The notes under the pieces were generated by a model. The model saw only the letters and a program-made list of their open reading frames with translations, had not been told where the DNA came from and did no database searches. Positions 45,154 through 56,064 of a DNA stretch of 64,000 nucleotides are shown here, piece by piece. Both the position numbers and the translations under genes were made by a program. Positions within the stretch are counted from its first letter, which is position 1; every line of letters starts with the position of its first letter. The stretch comes from Endocalyx cinctus (Eukaryota; Ascomycota; Sordariomycetes; Amphisphaeriales; Apiosporaceae): positions 62,001 through 126,000 of the forward strand of contig BCKC01000002.1 of the NCBI GenBank assembly GCA_001600455.1, given 5' to 3'.

Positions 45154-48100
45154 GGAAAGGGGTGGTAGTTAAGGGAAAGATAAAAAACAACACGAAAAAG
45201 CCACGCCGAAAGATGGAAATAAAAAGAGAGAATGACTGTTAAAAAGAAGAAAGTAAGAGACAGCTGGCCGCTTCGTGTCGCAATAAAAAGTTATTCGTTG
45301 CCTTCCGTCCGTACTGCACCATAAGGAGGGGTGGCTGATTTGTGGAGGCTATTGGTTCTTTTCGCTTTTCCTTTTTTTTGTTTGTTTATTCTTATTCTAC
45401 CTTCCTTGCTTTGTTTTCCGGTCTTGTTTGATATTTGCCTCGCTATTCTCCCTCTCTCTTCTTTTTTTTAGAAAACAGAAAAGAAGAGTTGTTATGTCAC
45501 TCTCCACCCTCCTTTTCACTCTTGGTGTATTCTCGTTTCTATTTCATTTCTTATTCTTTCATTTTAACCTCGCCCCATGAAGTCCTCCCCTCGTCTTAGC
45601 ACCTCACGAAGGGTCTTTCGTCAGACGTGAAAATTGACAGTGAACAAACTCCCCCTTTGGTCTGGACGTTCAAATTACGAATAATAGGACGCAGAGCCTG
45701 GTCATTTATTGACTCATTTATTTTTTTATTTTATTTTTGTTTGATCTGTGTTTGTCCCGAGCGTGCCGAGGTCTTTGGGGATGGTGTACGACCGGCATTG
45801 CGCGGCGAAGTGTTGTTGAGGCTCCGAGTTTAAATTTTGCGAACGGCGCAATCACCATTCTTGTTTGAAGAGTTTGGGTAGTGGCAGGGAGGGGGGCGCC
45901 GGTGTCACTCACCGCAAATGATTTCGTATGCAATAACGGAATTAGCAACTATTCCATACACCGCGAGATGGAACTGACGACAATTGGGCGGTTGGTATGG
46001 GTAAATGGGCTGATTTTCTACATTATCTCTTCTGTCTGGGTATGAATGATGATCAACGGCCAAGCGAAGTAGATCAGAAACATAGTTCTCTATCGTATGT
46101 TTCTGCCTGCTTACGTTCCTGAGTGGGCGCTGATAGGAACGTTGTACATTAGCAAAGTAAAGCGAAGCACTTGAGCCCAACTCCGAGTAGCAAACTGATA
46201 CGAACAAGCTTTCATTATTTCAGTACTACACCACGCGTGTGAACATGACTCGAGTTGCAAGCAGAAATGGATCCGTACGTCTTCAGCCCTGTGCAGATAA
46301 CCACATAATCATATCTGGTAAGCCGAGACGGGTGACGAAACTTTTACTATAAAGTACCTAAAAATATGTATATTGTTAATCCGAATAAGGCAAGTGGCCT
46401 TACGCCTCTGCGGATGAGCGTCTGCATGTAGAAGTTAGACTGCGGCGAGAAACAAGACCGGTTTATAGCGTGGCCAACTACGGAAGTTTTGGGAATCCGG
46501 CGATGGATGGAAGATCCAGATAGATCGATAATATGGTTGTGCTCCGTAGTTATGCATGCTGCCATTGGACGGAATATCCGTCCAAGGCGGTGGATGGCAT
46601 ACTTGCACGTTTATGCAACTTTTCATAAGCCTCTTTTTTTTTTTTTCTCTCGCCACGCTTACGTACCTAACAGGGGGTAAGACGAGATTTTACTGTGTAG
46701 TTTTACTGCTTATATGTATTCAACTTTAACCTGAAGATATGTGTATCCGATAAAGGTACTGCATAGAGTAGTATCTACCTATATACGTCTTGCTGATCAA
46801 ATTCGAGGATGCTTATCGAGTGAAATACAAGGGAGAAAAAGAAGAGAAGAGCTTGGAAAAAAAGTTCATCTGCTGAATAGTATCCCTGTACACCGGCAGA
46901 CTGGTCGTCACATTATTATTATTACTTTGGAATATCTCGTGACCTCGTACAGGACAGTGCAGGGAGGAGGTACTTAATAGCGTATTGCGTACTGCAGATA
47001 TATTTCCTACCCCCCATGAAGGTATTACTGTACTCTGGTGATTCATCCTACACGTATGTGTGACTTGACAGCTGTCGCTTACACATGTATCGGCGGTTCA
47101 TCTTATCAATTAGGCCGCAACTGAGCGTAAGTATATCGACGGCTTTATGACTCCGGAGTAAACTCCGTCGTTCCTGATTACGGTTTTGCCCACTCTGTGG
47201 GTGGTAATAATACTGTACTTAGACTGCGAGAGCTTAGAGTCCTGTTGAGTAGCATTACCACAATGTACGCAATAACAGGGTAGTATCGTAATGTATATAG
47301 ACCCTGGCAGTTGTCAAGGAAGAAAGAGAAAAAAAAAAAGACCCTTCTTAGCATATAACTTTGGTCAGTCTGACCGACCAAGGGTATCATCATCGTGACT
47401 TGTGTAAGGGTATTCTGTTCCTTCACACGTAGACAAGAAAACTCCGCATCGTCTGTTTGATGTACTTTCGTAACAGCAGGAATAAAACATTGGCCCCGAT
47501 TAATCTAAAACGATCGTGTTAAAGTGAGTTCGCTTGGTTTCTCGGTACACAACAATCGTGTGTCATTTTAAATAATTCAAGATACACGAATTGACTGTAT
47601 TATTCGTCATGTAAGCTGGATAGATAGGCTATAGAAAAGAACTTACACTCCTTGCATATACTAGTAGTAATTATAGAGCAAAGAGATTGGAAGTTGTTAC
47701 TGTATTTTCCCCAGTAGGAGGGACAAAAAGAGGAGCCTCGGGTTCTTCCTATTCCGGGGGATCAGCACCAGGGATATGCATAATCCCGGGGAGAATGGCC
47801 TAGTTGGGCGCCGAGGAGACGAAAAACGAGGGGAAGTGAAATACTTTTATTGGTTACACGGATCGAAATTTGAACTGGGGGGAAATGAGTGCCTTTTAAC
47901 AGAGGCTGATATGAATGGAATATATACTAGATACATGGTCGGGCACGCGTCAGTCCCGAATCGCCATTCAATCCACCAGTTCTTCTCCAATAAAACATAA
48001 CGTGGCGATTTGATCAAAGATGAAAAGAAGGAGAAAAGAAATGACCTGTTCGCCCCATGCATACGCCCACCGTTTTGCTTTATTAGATACGATATAGACG

Positions 48101-49925
48101 AACTTACGTAAAAAGGTATACTAGAAGTATAACACTTTGGCTGAAGGTTTTTGTTGAATCTGTTACGTTACCTACCTTAGGTATTACTTGTAACCGGCTA
48201 TTTGGATATTGTCCTTTCTACTGGCTAATTCTGGGCTCCTTTGGTTCGTGCGTCACCTTTGCGTCACTTCACATTATTTTTCCGTCAGCTGCCTCGATAT
48301 ACGACGAAAAGGAACACACCGGCCGAGAGGGTGAGCGACTAAATCCGGTACACGTATATATTTTACGCACATACATACTGTACCTACGTATGTACAGATG
48401 TACGTAGTCTTCCCATAAAATATTTATACTTATTATATAGGATTCTGTCAAACGGACAGAAAACGGGTATATCCGCCTTTCTTTCTCGTTCCAGGACACG
48501 ATCTCTTTTTAATCTCGTATTACAGGTATTTCACCACATAGTCCTCCTGATTCTCTCGTCTCTCCCGGCTACTTTCCTGGATCCGGGCTGCCTGATCGAC
48601 TAATCAGCTCTTTACACCACAATGTCACACGACCAAAGTACAAGCAGGCGAAATGTAGTCGAAAAAAAATAACCCCTCGTAATATATCGTCCTTGCCATC
48701 ATTCAGGACCTCGTTTCTTTATTAAAGTTTCTAGATACGTAATAGTCTTTATAAAAGTATTTAAGATTATATATAGACATATATGTATATATTCCGGTGT
48801 TTTACACCTTCTTTCTCACCTAGAGAGCCTCGTTCGTATAATTCGGTTCGGAGTGTTCTCGTACATCTGCAGCCCGTCTTGGCATTGTCTTGCCACTACT
48901 ACGCTATAATAGCTGATCTACGTCTCTTAATGAGAAGGGGTGTAAAAGTCGGGTTCATTCTGAATCTGGGGTTTGGTAAAGTCTGGGGTTACGCAAATAT
49001 CGTCCTAGCCATACCGGGCGTCCCTTTTTTTTTTTTTTTTTCTAATTTTCTTATTTTCCCTCGTCCCCTTCCCCCCTCCCTTTGCTGTAGTACTTTGGCT
49101 CAACGACAGTTCCCCCTCTAACCTCAGATAAACTAACTAACACGAAAACGTCGGGATATTTGATCACGTTGGCCACGGTTATTTTTCTTTTTCTTTCCCT
49201 TCTTTTCTTATTTTATCGGATTCGCTTACAGCCTTCCTTGTACGTGATAGACTATCGTATATCGCGAGAATAACGAAAAATCAAATGCCTGTCTTCTTCT
49301 ACAGACGTGCAACACTATTGAGTCTGTGAGTACGTAAACATGTATATTTGCGAACAAATATATAGGTACATACGCTGATTCGTTACTAATACTGTATAAG
49401 CAGGGTATAATATTACCGTACCCTCTCTATTTCTTCCCCGGATGACCAAGTACAGAATCCATGCAAGAAGGGGAGAAATGAATAATAAAACCTTAAAAAC
49501 TGCCCATCACAGCTCACCCCACAGTAGCATCTTCTTGGGTCACATCTCTCTCACCTCGGCTTCCGTCAACTTTTGCCACTCCTTCCAATCACCACTGATA
49601 TGAAGGAGAAAGAAGAGAAACACAGGAGAACTAGTACTATTGTTCTTTGGCACCATCTACACCAAACAATTCATCACCATTCTGTCGGATATAATTAACT
49701 TCGATCTTGGCTTCTGCAAATATTCAAAGCGTCTGTTGTATCATACCGCCACGCCATCTCCGTCTTACAGCTTTTCCTATCGACCTTGATATTGGCTGCG
49801 TAACCATGTCACATTTCCCAACGTAGCCCGGCCTCGTCCCATCTGAACGTTTTAGCCATTGTCTATCTCCTAATTACCGAATTGTGTACCTCGCCACGTC
49901 GCGTATTCTTAGCTCTGCCTAGTGG
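45154..49925. other. 4.8-kb non-coding region
   Basis: No supported gene. It begins with the 3' region of the Myb-type gene (pyrimidine-rich, many T runs) and ends with the leader of the gene at 49926. Open frames are short and scattered on both strands with no family likeness. Pyrimidine tracts with a TTACAG acceptor-like site near 49226-49231 may mark a 5' untranslated intron of the downstream gene. Confidence 0.5.
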
Positions 49926-51305
49926 ATGCTACTTTATCGGCTTATGATGGTGGCTGATCTAGAGGCACAACGAAATGCCTCCTTAGAAATTACCAGCAGC
50001 TCATGGAGATTGTATGCTACACACCCTCCCGAACGGGGAGACGAAGAGAGCGTTCAAAGCGACGATAGGAAGGAATGTGGTTCTGGGAATTTTCAAGCCC
50101 TAGGTACTCGCATCCCTGCGAGCGAGGATGGTGGCTGCGCCAAGCTTGGTCTAGCCTCCAATCCTCGCATTGCTTCTTATCATCCCTTCGTTGATTCTAA
50201 TTTTAAAGAACCTCGAACCTTTAATTCCGACCCTGCTACGATACCGATGGTGACCATGGAGGTTCAATACACGCGGGCACGACAGAGAAGAGACGCATTT
50301 GCCTGCTCTCATCACTTCCCCTATACCGTCGCGCTGAAGCGAGGTCGTCCGACACATGATGTAGATGGTCCTGGTACCGACTCTCTACCTTCTAAGAAAA
50401 GGCGTTTGCGTCTCGATCTGATCACCAGCAGGTTATCACGACCTTATTCTCTCCCCGCGACGCATATCCTAAATCGCGAGGGCAGCGATAATTCGCCTGT
50501 TATCAGTCAGCTTCTCGTCAAATTAAGCACAACTAACCGTCACCTTCACAAGAAGTCGGAACACCAGAACACTCTGGTTCGTAAAGCAGCCATACTGAAT
50601 CGAATACGGATGGAAGTGAGGCAGGCCGCTGTGTCGCGAGGACATGTGATTATGGCGGGGATTTGCTCAAGAAGTAGCGCACTGAGTCCTGGGGTTCAAT
50701 TCGTAACAGCTTCTGGGCCACCGTTATCAATGGGGCTGGGATTATCGAATGCAGGTGGGATGAGCATGGCTGCGTGTTACGAAAAACACCCTACCTCTCC
50801 CCTTTGGCATCCATACACACCATTTAATCGCCAGTCTTTTTTGGATGTCGGTGTTCACGTAGAAACTTGTGCGGACAAACAGGGAGAGGTGTCGGGGAGG
50901 ACAAAGTCGGGTATTTCTGGTTCGCGCGTAGTTTACGACAATAGCATGAGTGAGAATAGTGACCACGCAACATCATCAGGTGCTCGTCCAGTACGATCTC
51001 CGAAAACAGGATCAAGAACGACAATATCACCAGCCAACCAGACACAAAGTACACCTTGTGATATCACCGTTAATGCCGAGTGGGCAGATGACGACGAAGG
51101 CTCATTTTCGGGATCCGGGATGAGTCTCCGTTACGCTGACCTTTCAGATGATGACATGGAGGATGTCTATGCCGACTTTAGTGTAATATTTGGATCTCAA
51201 AGGGCGCCTGATGGGACTGAGCCTGTAGATGGAGAGGATCAGAGCGAGGGGCATTTATACGAAGAATACCTCGACGAGATTGATGGTATACACTGGCTAA
51301 GCTAG
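49926..51305 (+). CDS. Conserved fungal nuclear protein of unknown function
   Basis: A single exon of up to 459 residues; the true start may be the Met at 49947 (MMVADLEAQ). It has no catalytic domain I can recognise. The most distinctive segment is a basic cluster at about residues 155-185, SKKRRLRLDLITSRLSRPYS followed by LPATHILNRE, which reads as a nuclear localisation signal plus a short conserved helix seen in uncharacterised Pezizomycotina proteins. A helical stretch (LHKKSEHQNTLVRKAAILNRIRMEVRQAA) follows. The C-terminal 70 residues are strongly acidic (WADDDEGSFSG, LSDDDMEDVYADF, YEEYLDEIDGIHWLS), as in transcriptional co-regulators. Function is not assigned. It converges on the OHCU decarboxylase gene, 283 bases away. 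Confidence 0.8.
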   Translation: MLLYRLMMVADLEAQRNASLEITSSSWRLYATHPPERGDEESVQSDDRKECGSGNFQALGTRIPASEDGGCAKLGLASNPRIASYHPFVDSNFKEPRTFNSDPATIPMVTMEVQYTRARQRRDAFACSHHFPYTVALKRGRPTHDVDGPGTDSLPSKKRRLRLDLITSRLSRPYSLPATHILNREGSDNSPVISQLLVKLSTTNRHLHKKSEHQNTLVRKAAILNRIRMEVRQAAVSRGHVIMAGICSRSSALSPGVQFVTASGPPLSMGLGLSNAGGMSMAACYEKHPTSPLWHPYTPFNRQSFLDVGVHVETCADKQGEVSGRTKSGISGSRVVYDNSMSENSDHATSSGARPVRSPKTGSRTTISPANQTQSTPCDITVNAEWADDDEGSFSGSGMSLRYADLSDDDMEDVYADFSVIFGSQRAPDGTEPVDGEDQSEGHLYEEYLDEIDGIHWLS

Positions 51306-51588
51306 AATATAAATAAATAAATACAAAAAATTGATTAAAATAGCTCGATAAATAAATTAGCAGAAAGAAAGGATAATAAATGAAATGGGATGCATAAACT
51401 TTCGAAGACATGTTATCAAAACGAAGAGATGGTTTGGTCTTCTGAATTGAGGTCGCTCAAAGGAGTGAGGTGACCTACGCTACTGGTAGGATACAGCGTG
51501 GTATCCATCCATATGGATATCCTGATCTTAAGTCAATCTCGGTCACGCTTTGAGTGACAACTTAACGTGCCTAGCGCCTAGAGATCGT

Positions 51589-52230
51589 TCATGGGGCGGC
51601 GAGTATCTTTCCAGAGCGGTCAAGAGCGATGTCGATCATGGCTTGGATAGCCTCTACCTCCTCGGCTCTAATGTCACCGCGGTCAATTCGCCTGCGCATA
51701 TCTGACATGATGACGGGCCGGCTGCGACCATTCACGAAAACGACGTATCTTAGACCCGGAAATCTGGCCTCGTACTCCTGATTCAGCGCAAGTAGCTTTT
51801 TAGCCTCGTCGGTGCTGTCACCGCCGGAATTGAGCTGAGCCTGCTCAGCTCGGCTTTGCGCGCTCTCGACTTTCTTTGCACCTAGACGAGGGTGAGACCC
51901 GAGAATAGTATGAAGCTTTTCCCTGCCCGAGTCCTCCGAAGACCGGGCTAATTGAAACATGAGATCTCCTACATGCTTGATTAAGGCAGCATAGGACGGA
52001 AACACCGGTGGTTGCTCCGAAACAGTGGGTTGGGAGGCTGAAGATGGCACATGGAGGTCAGTAGATAGACCGGAGTTGACTAAGACTTGCTTTTTACCTG
52101 TTCGTATATGAGGGAGCGCAAGAGCGTGTATCTCCGGGGATGGTTCGAATAAGGTATCAAGGGTAGATTTAACAGTTGCGATATCCGCCGTCGGTAGAGA
52201 TGAGATGGGAGGTAAGTGAGAAGACGACAT
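51589..52230 (-). CDS. OHCU decarboxylase (ureide pathway of urate breakdown)
   Basis: Decarboxylates 2-oxo-4-hydroxy-4-carboxy-5-ureidoimidazoline to S-allantoin, the last step of urate oxidation in purine catabolism. A single exon encodes 213 residues, slightly longer than bacterial forms because of a Ser/Pro-rich insert after residue 45. Family motifs are clear: GSHPRLGAKK (with the catalytic His), SRAEQAQL (with the conserved Glu), and LNQEYEARFPGLRYVVFVNGRSR followed by a C-terminal helix rich in Glu and Ala. The C-terminus ILAAP is not a classical peroxisomal SKL signal, so location is open. It is divergent from Prp19, with 812 bases between the two starts. The N-terminus MSSSHLPPISSLPTADI is the only reasonable start. 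Confidence 0.94.
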   Translation of the reverse strand: MSSSHLPPISSLPTADIATVKSTLDTLFEPSPEIHALALPHIRTGKKQVLVNSGLSTDLHVPSSASQPTVSEQPPVFPSYAALIKHVGDLMFQLARSSEDSGREKLHTILGSHPRLGAKKVESAQSRAEQAQLNSGGDSTDEAKKLLALNQEYEARFPGLRYVVFVNGRSRPVIMSDMRRRIDRGDIRAEEVEAIQAMIDIALDRSGKILAAP

Positions 52231-53042
52231 TTTGGCAGATTAAAAAATTTAGGATGATATGAATAAAGTTGATATGAGAAGAAAGAGCGGCAATGGGGTA
52301 TTATAAAGAGCTAGAAACAACTTGAGGCTGAGATAGCTGAAGATGACCATTTATTTTTTATCATAATGGGGGAGGGATAGGTTAGGTCCACACTACTTGG
52401 GCAGTACTTGAAGTTACTCGGTATTGACAAGGTATTGACAACCGATCAGGGTGTGTACGGAGGAGTATTGATTTGTTCAGTTAGCTGAGATTTAGTGATA
52501 CATCTATCTATATGAACTTATCTACAATGGATAGTAGGTAAAGCTTGAAGACCCTTCTAAGGTTTCGCTATATTTACTTGTGACGTATTAGTGGAAATAA
52601 TGTAAAGTACTTACCTAGGAAGCACCTACAATACAGGCCTACAGTACCTGACTACCTTACATTAGCTACCTATCCGCCAGTGCCTATCTACCTAAGGGTA
52701 TATGCTATAGTACCTTAAGCATGCTGTACCTATATGTACTTGTAGGCAGCTACCCTAGGTACCTAGGTAGGTATCAGAAATATGGGTCGGCAATCGGAGA
52801 ATGTAAAATCCGGAATATGCTGAGATACTTGAATAAAGCTTACCTTAGACATATGCACTTATACATGTACAAAATCTGTCCAATCAATTTCCATAATTTT
52901 TTTTTTCTTTCGCGGTCGTGTCGTAGCTTATTGACTTTAAAAATCTAGTAGCCTTTTATCTAAAACAAACACACTAGCAGTGTACCTGTGAGTAAATGTG
53001 AATGCGCTCACTTACCAAGGTATCATATCGAGGCCATTCATA
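52231..53042. other. Divergent promoter region between OHCU decarboxylase and Prp19
   Basis: No supported gene. It contains a dense patch of CCTAGG-type repeats at 52610-52775, including one perfect TACCTAGGTA (52760-52769), and a T-run near 52898. Confidence 0.6.
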
Positions 53043-54714
53043 ATGCTGTGTGCAAGTAAGTCTTCTCTTTATTCTAGATTGTAATCCATCAACTTCTTCC
53101 TCTTTCCTCGGAAGGTTTTGTATTGGATGCCATTATGCTAATTCTTTTAACAGTTTCTGGCGAAGCTCCCCAAGAGCCCGTGGTATCCAAACTTTCGGGC
53201 GCCATCTTCGAGAAGAGGCTTATCGAAAAGTATATCGAGGAAAATGGAAAGGATCCTATCTCTGGCGAAGATTTAACCATCGACGACCTTCTCCCCATCA
53301 AATCCTCTAACGTTGTCAGACCTCGACCACCTACTTTAACTTCCATCCCCGCCCTTCTATCCACCTTCCAGAATGAATGGGACGCTTTGGCATTGGAGAC
53401 GTATAATTTGAATGAGCAGCTAGCACGAACGAGAGAAGAACTTGCTACTGCTTTGTATCAGCACGACGCTGCCGTTCGGGTCATCGCGAGGTTAACTCAA
53501 GAAAGGGACGAGGCCAGGGATGCTTTGTCCAAGGTATCTGTGTCTGCAACCGGTCCAAGCAATGGCGATGCGATGGCTGTCGACGTGGAAGCTCTACCCG
53601 AGGAGCTAGCTACCAAAGTTGATGAAACACATACAAAGTAAGTCATGCATGATACGGGATCTCGAAACAATACAGGTCAGACAACTGATGATTTCCTCCT
53701 TCTAGAATGTCCAAGAGCAGAAAAAAGAGACCCGTGCCAGAAGGTTGGTCCACTCCCGACGACGTGGCGGCGTTCTCGGTTGAGGCGTCTAACGCGCTCC
53801 CGGTACCTCAAGCTACGACGGTCGCGGTCGCCGTCGAAGAGGGTTATGCGGCTATCGGTGGATTGGGAGGCGATGTTGCCATATACTCGATTGGGGCGGA
53901 CAAGGTGGAGCGCTCGTTACAGGTGAACGAGCCGGTAACAGATTCGATCTGGGAGGGAACCAGAGTTCTGTTCTCGACGTCGAAGGGGTCGGTCAAGATA
54001 TTCGAGAGCGGTCAGGAGGTGGCCTCGTTCTCGGATCATGCCGGCCCTGCAACCGGTCTCGCGATGCACCCGAGCAAAGAGATTTTGGCATCTATCGGAT
54101 CAGATAAGAGCTTCATCTTTTACGATCTCGTCAACCTTCAGCGCGCTACACGCGTCTACACTAGTTCTGGTATGTTTGTTTCTTCCCGCCTCTTTGATCG
54201 AAGCACGCGACAGGAGTTTTAACTTGTGAAAATAGCATTGACTGCCTGTGCCTTCCACCCCGACGGCCATTTGTTCGCGGCCGGTACGAACTCGGGAGAC
54301 ATCAAACTCTACCTTACCAAAACTGGCGACGAAGCGACCTCGTTTACTTTGGGAGCCCCGGTCCAGGCCGTTGCCTTTTCCGAGAACGGGTTTTACTTTG
54401 CAGCCACGGCGAAAGGACAAACTACGGTGACGATATTTGATTTACGGAAATCAGGCGACGCTGCTACGGCCAAGGTTCTGGATATCGGGACCGCGGTACA
54501 GAGCTTAGACTGGGATTATTCACAGCAGTTCCTGGCGACGGCAGGTCCAGCTGGAGTAACGGTACAACATTACAACAAGGGATCCAAGAAATGGACTGAA
54601 CCATTACGAGCGGCGGTGCCTGCGGTAGATGTGAAATGGACGGCTAACGCTGGCAAATTATTAACTGTGAATGCCGAAGGGGTAGTCAGCGTTCTGGGTG
54701 TTAAGGAAGAGTAA
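53043..54714 (+). CDS. PRP19: Prp19, U-box E3 ubiquitin ligase of the spliceosomal NTC complex
   Basis: Scaffold and E3 ligase of the Prp19 (NineTeen) complex, required for spliceosome activation and also DNA repair. Exons 53043-53055 (13 nt), 53154-53637, 53706-54169 and 54236-54714 give 479 residues, near the normal length of about 500. The tiny first exon encodes MLCA and joins to ISGEAPQEPVVS, the invariant Prp19 N-terminus. The U-box covers about 1-65 (IFEKRLIEKYIEENGKDPISGEDL, with no zinc ligands). A coiled coil for tetramerisation covers about 70-135. The C-terminal half is a WD40 propeller (HAGPATGLAMHPSKEILASIGSDK, ALTACAFHPDGHLFAAGTNSGDIKLY, and so on). All introns have GTAAGT or GTATGT donors, and the first has a GCTAAT branch. 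Confidence 0.96.
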
Positions 54715-56064
54715 TAATAACGGGCGGGTAAGCTTTATATTTCAATTTTAAACGATTTCGATGGATAGGCGCTCATCCGGCACGTTGGGAGGAAAACGAG
54801 ACAGGAAAAGAAATTTCTATCTGAAGTTATCATATTACCCCCGGCTATAATGTATACTATTCAGTACTTAAGTATATGGACCTCAGGTGTTTACTACTTA
54901 GGTATTTAGGTACTTAGATGTAACATTACGAGTGATACCTTGATCCATGGATATTTGACGAATGTGGACATGGTGAAATAATCGCTGTTTACTCGATACA
55001 TTATGTTATTACGTTGGTTGGTAGGTAAAGTACCTAGGTGCTAGGTAGGTTCAGTGCAATCAAGCTGTTAAACACAATATTATTGTTAGGTACCTAGGTA
55101 GGTACTTAGGTATTTACTTAGCATGGTCCATGGCAGGTAGTTAATGCATACCTAGGGAGTACCTAGGCAGTATCTAATATTGTACCTAGCAGCCTAGGTA
55201 GATACCTTAGTTAGGTGATTTTAATGGATAGTGACTTTACTTTGGTGGATAGTGGATTAGGTACCTACCAGCTTGACCTAGGCAGCGCTAGGTATCTCTG
55301 CAGTATGTAATAGATGCATTTATAGTAGCACTACAGAGTACATACTGTACTTACCTATACTAGTACTAAATAGGTAATGATATCGTTTAAGATAATCATA
55401 TAATCTGGAACCCACTATGGATGTTGTAAGTACGATGCATATGACATTTGTATGGTCTCGCAAATGACTTCTTGTTGATGTTAATGAAGGATATTCGATT
55501 TTTCTTTAAAATTCTTTTCAAATACTATTTCCTGGTAATTCATCTTTAATATTCACTCTACGTTGATCTTACTCTTCGGTTTTATACCTTCTTACCAAAT
55601 TGTAAAATTTATGCTGATTTTTGCGCATCTACCCTCCTCTCTTCGCGGGGTCTTATATTCAATATACAGCCTTCCTTTCAGCCTCTCTAGCAGCCGTGTC
55701 TTTCGCAAGCCCGTTTGACACCTTGCATACGCTTAGATACCCCCATAAGATATTCCACGAGGGGAAAAAAAAAAACCCAATAAACAAAAATAAAAATAAA
55801 GCAAAAATAAAATTTGCTTACAGGTGATAGATATGTTTAGTGAGATTTTGGTCTGACTGGGTATATTGATATATCATCTTATCCAGTACCCCCAGACTCA
55901 CTTACTCAGTCTGAGTCGAAAGTATACGTAGGTAATCACCTTCTTTCTCACCTTCTCCGATTCACCCTGACTCTCACCACCATCCTCTCTTGCTTCCCAT
56001 TAAATACAATCTTTTTCATTAACTAACCGCCTCTTCCACTTTCTTTGTGTCGGATAAAACTAGT
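54715..56064. other. Intergenic region rich in CCTAGG repeats, 1.35 kb
   Basis: Between Prp19 and the RING gene, both on the plus strand. From 54880 to 55300 the sequence is built largely of GTACCTAGGTA, TTAGGTA and CCTAGG variants, with one perfect TACCTAGGTA at 55091-55100. The rest is AT-rich and should hold the promoter of the RING gene. No gene is supported. Confidence 0.6.
54880..55300. repeat. Degenerate CCTAGGTA-type repeat cluster
   Basis: Many short, partly palindromic copies of a CCTAGGTA core in both orientations occur over about 420 bases. They show no longer period or target-site duplication that would mark an inserted element. Confidence 0.75.
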
